Origin: Chitinophaga sp. GbtcB8
Lineage (GTDB): Bacteria; Bacteroidota; Bacteroidia; Chitinophagales; Chitinophagaceae
Assembly (NCBI RefSeq): GCF_019091455.1
Contig: NZ_JAGXJN010000008.1
Location: 69,600 to 133,599, forward strand
Length of the DNA stretch: 64,000 nucleotides
Reading direction: 5' to 3'
Shown: positions 6,139-14,963 of the stretch, in pieces
How positions within the stretch are numbered: position 1 is the first letter of the stretch
How the letters are laid out: each line of letters opens with the position of its first letter
Made by a program: the position numbers and the translations under genes
The notes under the pieces: model-generated
Seen by the model: only the letters and a program-made list of their open reading frames with translations
Told to the model about the DNA's origin: nothing
Database searches by the model: none

Positions 6139-8916
6139 ATGCTCAAAGATCCTTATCAAATAAAAAGGCTATTGACCACGAAAAATGGCACTTTTTCATA
6201 TTATAGTCTGGCTGAACTTGAAAAGCAGGGGCATAAAATTAATAAGCTGCCTTTTTCTATCCGGATTTTACTGGAAAATGCATTAAGAAATTTTGATGAT
6301 TTTGCCATCACAAAAGACAATATTGAAACCATCCTTCAATGGAATCCTCTTGGTTCAGACAAGGACATTCCATTTAAGCCCGCCCGTGTATTAATGCAGG
6401 ACTTTACAGGAGTGCCTGCTGTAGTTGACATTGCTTCCTTACGGTCAGAAATAGCAAGGAAAAATAAAAACCCTAATGAGATAAATCCGTTAATTCCTGT
6501 TGATCTTATCATTGATCATTCAGTACAGGTTGATTATTTTGGAACGGAATATTCTTATGCCCGTAATATAGATGAGGAATATAAGCGGAACAATGAACGA
6601 TACCGGTTTTTGAAATGGGCGCAAAGATCATTCAATAATTTCAGCGTAGTTCCTCCGGGGATGGGCATTTGTCACCAGGTAAACCTGGAATATTTATCCA
6701 AAGGCGTAATTGAGCGTAATGGTGAAATTTTTCCTGACACATTAGTGGGGACTGACAGCCATACTCCTATGGTAAATGGGATAGGTGTTGTGGCCTGGGG
6801 TGTAGGTGGTATTGAAGCAGAGGCAGCCTTACTCGGGCAACCCATCTATTTTATCATGCCGGAAGTGATCGGCCTGAGGCTTACCGGCAACCTTCCACTT
6901 GGTTCTACTGCTACTGACCTGGTATTGACCATTGCATCATTGCTAAGAAAATATGGTGTAGTTGGAAAATTTGTTGAAGTCTTCGGCCCAGGCCTCGATA
7001 ATCTTTCTGTTCCCGACCGTGCCACTATTGGAAATATGTCTCCTGAATTTGGGTCTACGATTACTTATTTCCCCGTGGATGATAAAACCCTGGAATATAT
7101 GCGCAGGAGTAACCGGTCGGAAGAACAGGTAAAGTTGGTGGAAGATTATTGTAAGACAAATATGTTGTGGAGAACCGGCGCTGAAGACATTGATTATTCT
7201 GATATTGTAGAACTGGATATTTCGATGATCGAACCTTCAGTGGCCGGACCCAAACGCCCGCAGGATAAAATTTTAGTGAAGGAATTTAAATCAAAGTTCG
7301 TTGAATTGCTGGACGAGAGCTATGGCCGTAAGTATACGGAAATAAAACAGTTAAGCCGTTGGATGGCGGAAGGAGGCAGCCAGCCTATAAAACCGGCATC
7401 AGCTGAAACGGACTCCGAACCGGATATTGAAGAAACGATAGTAAATGGACGAAAAAATGTATGGATAACTATCGGAGAAGAGAGTTTTATGCTCTCGGAT
7501 GGTGCTGTAGCTATTGCGGCTATTACTTCCTGTACCAATACCTCCAATCCATTTGTGATGATCGGTGCAGGTTTGGTTGCCAGGAAGGCAAGAGAGCATG
7601 GATTGAAAACAAAACCATGGGTGAAAACTTCTTTGGCGCCGGGGTCAAAAGTAGTTACGGATTATCTTGAAAAAGCGGATTTGTTAGATGACCTGGAAGC
7701 AATGCAGTTCCATACAGTAGGATATGGTTGTACTTCCTGCATTGGTAACTCCGGCCCCCTGCCGGCCTTTGTTGCAAAAGCTATAGATGAACATGATCTT
7801 GTGGCAGTTTCTGTACTTTCTGGTAATCGTAATTTTGAAGCAAGAATTCACCCGCAGGTAAGAATGAACTTCTTAATGTCTCCTATGTTTGTGGTAGCAT
7901 ATGCTATTGCAGGCCGGGTTGACATAGACCTGATAAACGAGCCGATCAGCTTCGATCCTAACCGGCAGCCGGTGTATTTAAAAGATATCTGGCCAACCGA
8001 TAATGAAATTAATGAGTTGATGGGTCAGGTGCTTTCTCCCCTCGATTTCGCTAAGAGTTATGGAGAAATATTTGAAGGCAATGAGATATGGAGGAACCTG
8101 ACAGTCCCTGATGATACATTGTATGAGTGGGATAAAAGCTCCACCTATATCAGGGAAGCTCCATTTTTCTATAACATTTCCGATAAAGCAGAGCCGCTAA
8201 AGGACATTCACGATGCAAGCGTTCTGTTGGTATTGGGTGATAGCATTACTACCGATCATATTTCACCTGCCGGGCAGTTTAATGAACTTTCCGCAGCCGG
8301 CGCGTACTTAATCAGCCAGGGTGTGAAAAAAGAAGATTTCAATTCATATGGCTCCAGAAGAGGTAATGATGAAGTAATGTTACGGGGCACTTTTGCCAAT
8401 GTACGAATAAGAAATAGGCTTATACAAAAAGAAGGTGGTTATACAAAGCATTTTCCTACAGGTGAAGAAATGACAATTTATGATGCTTCGGTGAAATACA
8501 AGCAAGCTAAGACACCATTACTGGTACTGGCCGGGAAAGAATACGGAAGTGGCTCTTCCAGAGATTGGGCTGCAAAAGGCGCGTTCCTGCTGGGCATTAA
8601 AGCTATACTGGCAGAGAGTTATGAACGGATACACAGGAGCAACCTGGTAGGTATGGGGGTATTACCACTGCAATATGAAAATGGCGATAATGCTGAGAAA
8701 TTGGGCCTTGCGGGGAATGAGACGTTTACAATAATCGGTATTTCCACAAACTTCAAACCACTAAAAAAGTTAGACGTAATTGCCAGGAAAGAAAATGGAG
8801 AGGAGATCAAATTTAAGGTAATTGCCAGGGTGGACTCTAAAATTGAGATCGAATATTACCGCCATGGCGGAATACTTCAATATGTGCTGAGGCAATTCCT
8901 TGAAAAAACAAATTAG
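6139..8916 (+). CDS. acnA: Aconitate hydratase A
   Basis: Converts citrate to isocitrate in the TCA cycle using a [4Fe-4S] cluster. The 925-residue length fits the AcnA/IRP1 type. The three cluster cysteines are Cys465 (SCTNTSNP), Cys531 and Cys534 (GCTSCIGNSGPL). Other hallmarks are GTDSHTPMVNGIG in the N-terminal part, and GDSITTDHISPAG plus YGSGSSRDWAAKG in the swivelling C-terminal domain. A short variable linker (about 415-445) separates the two. The start ATG gives the usual N-terminus. It follows the Usp gene by 26 bp and is followed by a 595-bp non-coding region with two hairpins. No damage or unusual residue was seen. A 2-methylisocitrate dehydratase role is less likely because no prp genes are nearby. 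Confidence 0.96.
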   Translation: MLKDPYQIKRLLTTKNGTFSYYSLAELEKQGHKINKLPFSIRILLENALRNFDDFAITKDNIETILQWNPLGSDKDIPFKPARVLMQDFTGVPAVVDIASLRSEIARKNKNPNEINPLIPVDLIIDHSVQVDYFGTEYSYARNIDEEYKRNNERYRFLKWAQRSFNNFSVVPPGMGICHQVNLEYLSKGVIERNGEIFPDTLVGTDSHTPMVNGIGVVAWGVGGIEAEAALLGQPIYFIMPEVIGLRLTGNLPLGSTATDLVLTIASLLRKYGVVGKFVEVFGPGLDNLSVPDRATIGNMSPEFGSTITYFPVDDKTLEYMRRSNRSEEQVKLVEDYCKTNMLWRTGAEDIDYSDIVELDISMIEPSVAGPKRPQDKILVKEFKSKFVELLDESYGRKYTEIKQLSRWMAEGGSQPIKPASAETDSEPDIEETIVNGRKNVWITIGEESFMLSDGAVAIAAITSCTNTSNPFVMIGAGLVARKAREHGLKTKPWVKTSLAPGSKVVTDYLEKADLLDDLEAMQFHTVGYGCTSCIGNSGPLPAFVAKAIDEHDLVAVSVLSGNRNFEARIHPQVRMNFLMSPMFVVAYAIAGRVDIDLINEPISFDPNRQPVYLKDIWPTDNEINELMGQVLSPLDFAKSYGEIFEGNEIWRNLTVPDDTLYEWDKSSTYIREAPFFYNISDKAEPLKDIHDASVLLVLGDSITTDHISPAGQFNELSAAGAYLISQGVKKEDFNSYGSRRGNDEVMLRGTFANVRIRNRLIQKEGGYTKHFPTGEEMTIYDASVKYKQAKTPLLVLAGKEYGSGSSRDWAAKGAFLLGIKAILAESYERIHRSNLVGMGVLPLQYENGDNAEKLGLAGNETFTIIGISTNFKPLKKLDVIARKENGEEIKFKVIARVDSKIEIEYYRHGGILQYVLRQFLEKTN

Positions 8917-9168
8917 TCATTTAGCAATGAAAAGGGAAAGTGGAACTATATGGACAATTTGGCAACCCACCCATTAACAGAATAAAAATATTGTTATGAT
9001 CTGTAGTGAAAAACTGAGGAGGCAACTTAGGAAAAGAAAGAAGGGAAATAATTAACAGCCTAAATGAATTTTTTAACAATTTACCAGTGATTGCTTCCGG
9101 ATTCTCTTACTTATTAGGCTTATCTTTGCAATATGCCAGGTACAAATAAATATAGTTATAAAATGATC

Positions 9169-9200
9169 TTCAGGCAAGGATTGCCTGAAACGGCATTTTA
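9169..9200 (+). terminator. Stem-loop followed by T-rich tract
   Basis: TTCAGGCAA, a 3-base loop and TTGCCTGAA form a perfect 9-bp stem (9169-9189), followed by CGGCATTTTATT. It could end acnA transcripts or a short transcript starting after 9128. Confidence 0.55.
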
Positions 9201-9274
9201 TTGGACCTGCAATATCTCCAAATTCAGCAGAAAGTTGAATTTCTTTCCAACCTTTAAGGACTTTCATAATTAAT

Positions 9275-9316
9275 CCCCGGCTCACTTATTAATAAGGCCG
9301 GGGTCCGGCTTATTTT
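9275..9316. terminator. GC-rich stem-loop
   Basis: CCCCGGC (9275-9281) pairs with GCCGGGG (9297-9303) around a 15-base AT-rich loop, followed by a TTATTTT tract. It looks like an intrinsic terminator on the plus strand and may act in both directions. Confidence 0.55.
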
Positions 9317-9511
9317 CCATTTGATCTAAACAATTTTAAAAACTGCTATCCAAACAGGAATAGCAGCGGTGCCCATTTATTGATTTCACCGCTTATTTGA
9401 TGGATAAGGAGCCGTTATAATTTAATAAATTCTAATAACAACGATCATTGCCTGTAGCATTTGCTAAAAGTAAATATTTGCAGGTGAATAAACATGCTTG
9501 TTTGTATGTAA

Positions 9512-11092
9512 ATGGGAATTATTATGGCACGAGACAATAAATCGATTCCGGTTAGCGGAATTATTATACTGGTTTTAATTTTAATAAACATCATCGCAAT
9601 AAGAGAAGCATTTACCGGAAATGGTATGTGGTACCTGGTTCTCAGCCTCACGTTGCCGTTACTGTTATTGGCAATTGCAAATATCAGGCAGAAGAAGCAT
9701 GCCATTCTAAGAAACTTTCCTGTTATTGGGTATTTGCGTTATTTATTTGAAACTGTCAGGCCGGAAATACGTCAATATTTTATTGAATCAGACCTTGATG
9801 GCAAACCTTTCAACAGGCGCCAGCGATCAATTGTTTATCAAAGAGCAAAAGATGAACAGCAAACGGTTGCCTTTGGAATGCAAACGGATCCGAATGTATC
9901 AGGTTTTGAATGGGTAGCGCATTCTGTATATCCAATAAAATTAGAACCGAAAGATTTACGTGTGTGGATCGGAAATCATTTATGCCTGCAGCCTTATCAT
10001 GCCAGTATTTATAACATTGGCGCTATGAGTTTTGGTGCATTGAGTAAAACTGCTGTTATAGCGCTGAATGAGGGCGCTAAACTGGGAAGTTTTGCGCACA
10101 ATACAGGTGAGGGTGGAATTAGTGAATATCATCTTAAGGGAGGAGATCTGATCTGGCAAATAGGAACAGGTTATTTTGGTTGCCGGGACGACAACGGAAG
10201 ATTTCACCCAATTGCATTCCGTAAAAATGCCTTACGCCCACAGGTAAAAATGATTGAGCTAAAATTATCTCAGGGTGCAAAACCCGGCCATGGCGGAATT
10301 TTACCGGCTGCAAAAAATACGGCGGAGATAGCTGCAATAAGACAGGTAAAACCGGGAACCACCGTTCATTCTCCGGCAAATCACCAGGAGTTTGATACGC
10401 CTGAAGGATTGGCGCGGTTTCTCCAGCTTTTGCGGGAGCTATCGGATGGGAAGCCGGTGGGGTTTAAGATCTGTATTGGGGACAAGCAGGAGTTCATTGA
10501 TATCTGTAAAGCTATTAGATCAACTGGTTGCATTCCTGATTTCATATCAGTGGATGGCGGTGAGGGTGGTACCGGCGCTGCCCCTTTGGAATTTACTGAT
10601 CACCTGGGAATGCCTTTATATGAAGCACTGACCTTTGTAAAACAAGCATTAGATGAATTTGATCTCACCAGGCATATTAAGATAATCGCTGCCGGTAAAA
10701 TAATCACGGGTTTCGACTTACTTAAGGTGCTGTCCTTAGGCGCTTCAGCTTGTTACAGTGCACGGGGGATGATGTTTGCTCTCGGCTGCATCCAGGCATT
10801 GATATGTGATAGTGGCAAATGCCCTGTTGGGGTGACCACACAAGATCCTGCATTATACAAAGGGCTGGATCCAACAGATAAGGGAGTAAGAGTTTATAAT
10901 TTTCATTTGAATACCATAAAGGCAACAAAAGAAATGATGGAGGCATGTGGATTTGATGACGTACAAAAAATACCCGCTTCAAAGTTCTTTCGAAGAGTAG
11001 ATGAACAAACAATCATGAGCTTCGAAGAAATATATTTTCGAAACTGGGATGTAAAGAAGGATCGCCAGCAATTTTTATTACCATTAAATTAA
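9512..11092 (+). CDS. Membrane-anchored glutamate-synthase-like FMN/3Fe-4S oxidoreductase
   Basis: A 526-residue protein with two N-terminal transmembrane helices (about 13-32 and 37-55), followed by a domain homologous to the FMN-binding synthase domain of GltB. FMN and substrate-site features include NIGAMSFGALSK, GEGGISEYHLKGGDLIWQIG and SVDGGEGGTGAAP. The [3Fe-4S] cysteine pattern C-x5-C-x4-C is present at Cys426, Cys432 and Cys437 (GCIQALICDSGKCPVGVTTQ). The amidotransferase domain of true GltB is absent, so it is not a complete glutamate synthase; its physiological substrate is unknown. ATG 9512 is preferred, with ATG 9524 possible. It is followed by a small membrane protein gene 40 bp downstream. 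Confidence 0.88.
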   Translation: MGIIMARDNKSIPVSGIIILVLILINIIAIREAFTGNGMWYLVLSLTLPLLLLAIANIRQKKHAILRNFPVIGYLRYLFETVRPEIRQYFIESDLDGKPFNRRQRSIVYQRAKDEQQTVAFGMQTDPNVSGFEWVAHSVYPIKLEPKDLRVWIGNHLCLQPYHASIYNIGAMSFGALSKTAVIALNEGAKLGSFAHNTGEGGISEYHLKGGDLIWQIGTGYFGCRDDNGRFHPIAFRKNALRPQVKMIELKLSQGAKPGHGGILPAAKNTAEIAAIRQVKPGTTVHSPANHQEFDTPEGLARFLQLLRELSDGKPVGFKICIGDKQEFIDICKAIRSTGCIPDFISVDGGEGGTGAAPLEFTDHLGMPLYEALTFVKQALDEFDLTRHIKIIAAGKIITGFDLLKVLSLGASACYSARGMMFALGCIQALICDSGKCPVGVTTQDPALYKGLDPTDKGVRVYNFHLNTIKATKEMMEACGFDDVQKIPASKFFRRVDEQTIMSFEEIYFRNWDVKKDRQQFLLPLN

Positions 11093-11132
11093 ATGACCAT
11101 GGAAACGTTTTATTTAAATTAAAACAAACGGT

Positions 11133-11639
11133 ATGTATATATTCTTAATAATATTGGTGCTTTTAATGCCCATCCCTATTTATCTTGGCTTTAGATCGCT
11201 TTTTGCAGACAGGCATCATCAGAAAGTATATCAACATGTAAAAGACGCCTTTCAAAGTCTCATAAAAAGACAAGGGCTGTCAATTGCCGAGGTGAATATG
11301 TTGGGGAATAGGCTTATCGCTATGGACCGAAATATGAACAAACTTATTTTCGTTGTGTACAAGAATGGTATTACCAGGGAGAACTGCCTCAATCCGAACG
11401 AAATAATATCTTGTAAGATTGAAAAAAAATCCAGCGACGTAAGCGGCTATATCCGAAAAGTAAATTTAGAGCTGACTTTTCGGAGGAATGGAGTTATCAC
11501 CTTTTCATTTTTTGATGAAGAGGTGGATGACTTGTGTGATCTTCCTTCGAGAATAAAAAAGGCACAATACTGGAAAAGACAAATTCAATACCAAATAAGC
11601 AGCGTTCCATTAACAAACGTTAATCGGGAAACTATATAG
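11133..11639 (+). CDS. Uncharacterised single-pass membrane protein
   Basis: A 168-residue protein with one N-terminal transmembrane helix (about 2-22) and a soluble cytosolic-looking domain rich in beta strands (LIAMDRNMNKLIFVVYK, IISCKIEKK, VNLELTFRRNGVITFSFFDEE). I do not recognise the family by name. The repeated strand pattern resembles small PH-like or stress-sensing domains, but that is only an impression. It follows the glutamate-synthase-like gene by 40 bp in the same direction and probably shares its transcript. No catalytic motif is visible. Confidence 0.7.
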   Translation: MYIFLIILVLLMPIPIYLGFRSLFADRHHQKVYQHVKDAFQSLIKRQGLSIAEVNMLGNRLIAMDRNMNKLIFVVYKNGITRENCLNPNEIISCKIEKKSSDVSGYIRKVNLELTFRRNGVITFSFFDEEVDDLCDLPSRIKKAQYWKRQIQYQISSVPLTNVNRETI

Positions 11640-11740
11640 GTTTAATTTAAATGGTATTAATACTGTTTGATCCGTTCGGGATCTTACACATTTAATGGTT
11701 ACTGCAAAGTTAAGTATTAGGTTTGTTGTGGCGTCATCAC

Positions 11741-13156
11741 TCACAGCATCATCTTCGCCAGCCTGCCAATTTGTATGAGCTTACTCCGCAGCTCTTCCGA
11801 CCAGCTTAAACCAATACAAAGCCTCATACAGTTTTCAAATTGGTCCTGTAACGTAAACATTCTGCCGGGAGCGATACTGATCTTATGTTTGATCGCGAGA
11901 TTGTACAGCGCTGTTGTATCAATTTTTTTAGGCAGCTCAACCCATAAGGTAAGCCCGCCCTGTGGCCTGCTTGTTTTGGTGCCTTCCGGAAAATGTTGGG
12001 AGATGGTATGTGCGTAGTGCTGATAATTATTATATAATGTCTTGCGTAATTTCCGGAGATGATTTTCATACCGGCCGCTTTTCAGATAGTTAGCTGCGGC
12101 TTCCTGTGTAATGGCCGGTGAAGATATTGCATGCGCAAGTTTTAATTTCAGGATCTGCTCCTTGTACCTGCCGGGTGCAACCCAGCCTACACGATAGCCC
12201 GGGGCTAATGTTTTAGAAACGGAGCTGCATAAGAGCACTGTTCCGTTTTTATCAAATGACTTACAACATTTGGGCCGGTGGCTGCCAAAATAAAGATCGC
12301 CATACAGGTCATCTTCTATGAGTGGAATATTATGTTTAGCCAGCAATGCCACGACCTCCTTTTTATTTTCATCCGGCATACAGCTTCCTAAAGGAGTGCT
12401 GAAGTTTGTAACCAAAAGACAAAGATTGATCTTATGAATTGCTTTCTTCAGCGCTTCAATTTTTATACCTGTATTAGGATGAGTAGGCAGCTCAAGCACC
12501 TTCAGGCCAATGCTTCCGGCCAGCTGTAAAATGCCGGGGTAAACAGGGCTTTCTATGGCGATGGTATCACCCGGCTTTGCTACCGCCATCATGCAGAATG
12601 CCAGCGCATTCATACTTCCTGCAGTAGTAACCAGGTCGTTTTCGTGCAGGCTGCCTTCCCAGGAAATTGAGCGGGCTGCAATGATCTTTCGCAGCTTTTC
12701 ATTTCCCTGCAATGCTTCATACCCGGCGCCGCTGTCACGGAGCTGCCTGGTGGCGTGCATGATCTCTTTATTCAAGCCTGCCAATGGCAATAATTCATCT
12801 GAAGGAACGCCAATGGAAAACAGGGTAAGGTCTTTCCTGCCCATATTCAGATAGACTTTACTGATCATTTCATCCGGCTCTTTATTGCTGCTTATTTGTG
12901 AAGGGCTGCTTGTTTCCGGAAGCGGAAGTCTTTTATACGGTAGCTGGCTTACAAAATACCCGGACTGTGGAATTGATTCTATCAGCGACTGTCCTTCCAG
13001 CTCCAGGTAAACCCTTTTTGCTGTGTTCATGCTAATGTTATGTTCATGACACAACATTCTGACAGAGGGCAAGCGGTCGCCGGCTTTTAATACTTCCTTT
13101 CTGATCAGCTGCGCAATGTTGTTTGATATTTGCAGATATAGAAAATCCTGCTTCAT
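11741..13156 (-). CDS. MocR-type transcriptional regulator (GntR HTH plus aminotransferase-like domain)
   Basis: A 471-residue regulator with a GntR-type winged helix at about 1-75 (GDRLPSVRMLCHEHNISMNT) fused to a fold-type I aminotransferase domain (about 105-465). The PLP Schiff-base lysine is Lys315 in SSVSKTLAPGYR, and EDDLYGDLYF supplies the usual PLP-interacting residues. MocR proteins sense amines, amino acids or PLP and usually control a divergent neighbour. Here the divergent gene is the acetyltransferase at 13252, with a 95-bp shared region that carries two direct repeats. The regulated substrate cannot be told from the sequence. Confidence 0.92.
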   Translation of the reverse strand: MKQDFLYLQISNNIAQLIRKEVLKAGDRLPSVRMLCHEHNISMNTAKRVYLELEGQSLIESIPQSGYFVSQLPYKRLPLPETSSPSQISSNKEPDEMISKVYLNMGRKDLTLFSIGVPSDELLPLAGLNKEIMHATRQLRDSGAGYEALQGNEKLRKIIAARSISWEGSLHENDLVTTAGSMNALAFCMMAVAKPGDTIAIESPVYPGILQLAGSIGLKVLELPTHPNTGIKIEALKKAIHKINLCLLVTNFSTPLGSCMPDENKKEVVALLAKHNIPLIEDDLYGDLYFGSHRPKCCKSFDKNGTVLLCSSVSKTLAPGYRVGWVAPGRYKEQILKLKLAHAISSPAITQEAAANYLKSGRYENHLRKLRKTLYNNYQHYAHTISQHFPEGTKTSRPQGGLTLWVELPKKIDTTALYNLAIKHKISIAPGRMFTLQDQFENCMRLCIGLSWSEELRSKLIQIGRLAKMML

Positions 13157-13168
13157 ACAATAAAGATA

Positions 13169-13210
13169 ACTGTGTCCATTGAAATATTAAAAACTGTGAC
13201 TGTATTCATT
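13169..13210. promoter_or_regulatory. Direct repeats in the MocR/acetyltransferase divergent region (candidate operator)
   Basis: ACTGTGTCCATT (13169-13180) and ACTGTATTCATT (13199-13210) match at 10 of 12 positions and start 30 bp apart, close to three helical turns. MocR proteins bind direct repeats, so this is a plausible operator. It sits upstream of a -7-like box TAGCTTTG at 13224-13231 serving the acetyltransferase. Confidence 0.5.
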
Positions 13211-13223
13211 CCGGGCGCTTGCA

Positions 13224-13231
13224 TAGCTTTG
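13224..13231 (+). promoter_or_regulatory. -7 promoter element for the acetyltransferase gene
   Basis: TAGCTTTG matches the TANNTTTG consensus exactly and lies 20 bp before the ATG at 13252. No convincing -33 element was found; the direct repeats occupy that place, which would fit activator- or repressor-controlled initiation. Confidence 0.45.
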
Positions 13232-13251
13232 TATAAAAATTATAAAGAAAC

Positions 13252-13686
13252 ATGTCAGCAGTAAGCATTAAAACAGGTGTTGAGAATATGGATGTTAAGG
13301 TAGTTCATCGTTTCCTGAACGAGGATTCTTACTGGGCTAAGAACATTTCTTTTGAGCTGGTGCAGCATTCGCTGGGGCATTCCTTTTGTGTAGGAGCTTT
13401 TATAGATGGGCAGCAGATCGGATTTGGAAGAGTGATCACTGATTATTACACTTTCGGCTGGTTCGCTGATTTCTTTGTATTACCGGCACATCGTGGAAAA
13501 GGGATCTCTAAAAAGATGTTATCTTTTATATTGGAACAGCCGTGGTCAAAACGTTTAAGAAGGATCATGCTGAACACAAGCGATGCGCACGGGTTATACC
13601 GTCAGTTTGAGTTTAAGGATCTTTCAGGCCCTGCCAAGCTCCTGGAAATTTACAGACCGGATGTTCATTTACAGTATGCAGAATAG
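13252..13686 (+). CDS. GNAT family N-acetyltransferase
   Basis: A 144-residue acetyltransferase-fold protein. The acetyl-CoA binding motif is visible as FFVLPAHRGKGISKKML (around residues 75-91), preceded by the central strand with IGFGRVITDYYTFGW. The substrate is unknown. It is transcribed divergently from a MocR regulator, which probably controls it. The usual length for single-domain GNAT proteins is met. A homologue acting on an amine or amino-acid signal of the regulator is a reasonable guess, but only from context. Confidence 0.88.
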   Translation: MSAVSIKTGVENMDVKVVHRFLNEDSYWAKNISFELVQHSLGHSFCVGAFIDGQQIGFGRVITDYYTFGWFADFFVLPAHRGKGISKKMLSFILEQPWSKRLRRIMLNTSDAHGLYRQFEFKDLSGPAKLLEIYRPDVHLQYAE

Positions 13687-13768
13687 CCGAAGCCTTCTGC
13701 TGTAAAGCTTTCCGGATGCCATTTTGTAATGTTATCAAAATAACCTTTCTTCATTCCAACATTGCATA

Positions 13769-14467
13769 ATGGATAACACGGACACAAAAAGACTTTCCCG
13801 GCTAACTGCAATCCTTACTCAGCTGCAGACCAAACGTATTTTGACCGCTCCCGAACTTGCTGCTAAATTTTCGGTAAGCATCCGGACCATTTACAGAGAC
13901 ATCCGGGCACTGGAGCAAGCCGGTGTTCCAGTTCTGACCGAAGAAGGCAAGGGATATTCGCTGATGGAACATTACAGGCTTCCACCCGTAATGTTTACGG
14001 AAAGCGAGGCCAATGCTTTAATTATTGCCGAACAATTGGTCCTGAAAAATAAAGACACATCCTTCATTAAAGATTATTCGGAAGCTATTGACAAAATAAA
14101 AGCAGTATTAAACCATAGTGTAAAAGATAAAGCTAATTTACTTTCAGAGAGAACGAGGTTCGATCAAAACCTTAACCGCGAAAGGAACAGTAATAATTTA
14201 TCTGAGCTGCAGTTTGCACTTACAAACTTTAACCTGGTAAAAATTGAATATACCAACGAAACCCAAAAAATAAGTTCCAGGTTCATTGAACCGTTTGCAT
14301 TATTAAGCACCCAGGAAAACTGGCTGTTGGTAGCCTGGTGCCGCTTACGGAAAGAGTTCCGGTATTTCCGTCTTGACAGGATCAAAAAGCTGGAGCTGCT
14401 TTCTGAAAAATTCACCCCGCACAAAATGACATTACAGGAATATTTTGACAAATTTTATAGTTCCTGA
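13769..14467 (+). CDS. YafY-type transcriptional regulator (HTH plus WYL domain)
   Basis: A 232-residue DNA-binding protein. Residues about 8-62 form an HTH_11-type winged helix (TAPELAAKFSVSIRTIYRDI). The C-terminal part (about 140-215) is a WYL domain with the pattern ENWLLVAWCRLRKEFRYFRL ending in DRI. Such proteins are ligand- or nucleic-acid-responsive regulators. The two genes downstream (DUF1761 and YdeI-like) run in the same direction after a 69-bp gap and may be its targets, but this is inferred. Confidence 0.92.
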   Translation: MDNTDTKRLSRLTAILTQLQTKRILTAPELAAKFSVSIRTIYRDIRALEQAGVPVLTEEGKGYSLMEHYRLPPVMFTESEANALIIAEQLVLKNKDTSFIKDYSEAIDKIKAVLNHSVKDKANLLSERTRFDQNLNRERNSNNLSELQFALTNFNLVKIEYTNETQKISSRFIEPFALLSTQENWLLVAWCRLRKEFRYFRLDRIKKLELLSEKFTPHKMTLQEYFDKFYSS

Positions 14468-14536
14468 AATACCCCTGACATAGGGCTGTCATCCCGCCCA
14501 TTTAGATTTGCATTCTAAACAGTAAAAGTCAATTTT

Positions 14537-14953
14537 ATGATTAGTCAATTAGCAAATTTAAATTGGGTCAGCGTTTCACTTGCATTTGTTGTGTATTTTT
14601 TGCTCGGGGCCTTATGGTTCACGCTGCTTTTTACTAAGCAGTACAAAATTTCTTTGGGCCGTGAAAACGAAACCCTGCAAAACAACGCGCCTATTTTTAT
14701 TGTGGGCCCTGCGCTTTGCTCACTGGTGATCACAATTGTGAGCGCAGTTTTAATTTATGCGCTGAACATTCGTCATTTAGCGGATGCTTTGGAGTTTGCT
14801 ATAGTTATTGGCATTGGATACTTGTTTGCCAATACAGTTAATATTGCCATCAATCCCAATATCCCCCGGCCCATTCTTTATGGAATTATAACCGGTACCT
14901 ATCATTTATTGGGCATAGTGATCGTAAGCATTATTTTAATTACAATGAAATAA
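14537..14953 (+). CDS. DUF1761 family membrane protein
   Basis: A 138-residue integral membrane protein with four predicted helices (about 10-30, 50-72, 80-100, 112-135). The opening NWVSVSLAFVVYFLLGALWF fits DUF1761. Function is unknown. It lies between a WYL regulator and a YdeI-like gene. The next gene begins within about 10 bases of its stop, so the two are probably coupled. Confidence 0.8.
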   Translation: MISQLANLNWVSVSLAFVVYFLLGALWFTLLFTKQYKISLGRENETLQNNAPIFIVGPALCSLVITIVSAVLIYALNIRHLADALEFAIVIGIGYLFANTVNIAINPNIPRPILYGIITGTYHLLGIVIVSIILITMK

Positions 14954-14963
14954 TGTGAACGTA

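Larger units (their letters stand above)
8917..9511. other. Non-coding stretch with promoter-like motif and two hairpins
   Basis: No coding sequence was recognised. TATCTTTG at 9121-9128 matches the -7 consensus, although the nearest upstream TTG is 27 bases away. Two stem-loops follow at 9169-9189 and 9275-9303. The stretch therefore might hold a small transcript, or the trailing region of acnA plus the leader of the next gene. A 70-codon minus-strand frame at 9073-9285 resembles nothing I know. Confidence 0.4.

Noticed and set aside
9073-9285. 70-codon minus-strand frame between acnA and the glutamate-synthase-like gene
   Set aside because: It overlaps both hairpins and shows no family resemblance; a chance frame is more likely.
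9445-9705. Minus-strand frame over the start of the glutamate-synthase-like gene
   Set aside because: It is the reverse of an N-terminal membrane segment of the real gene.
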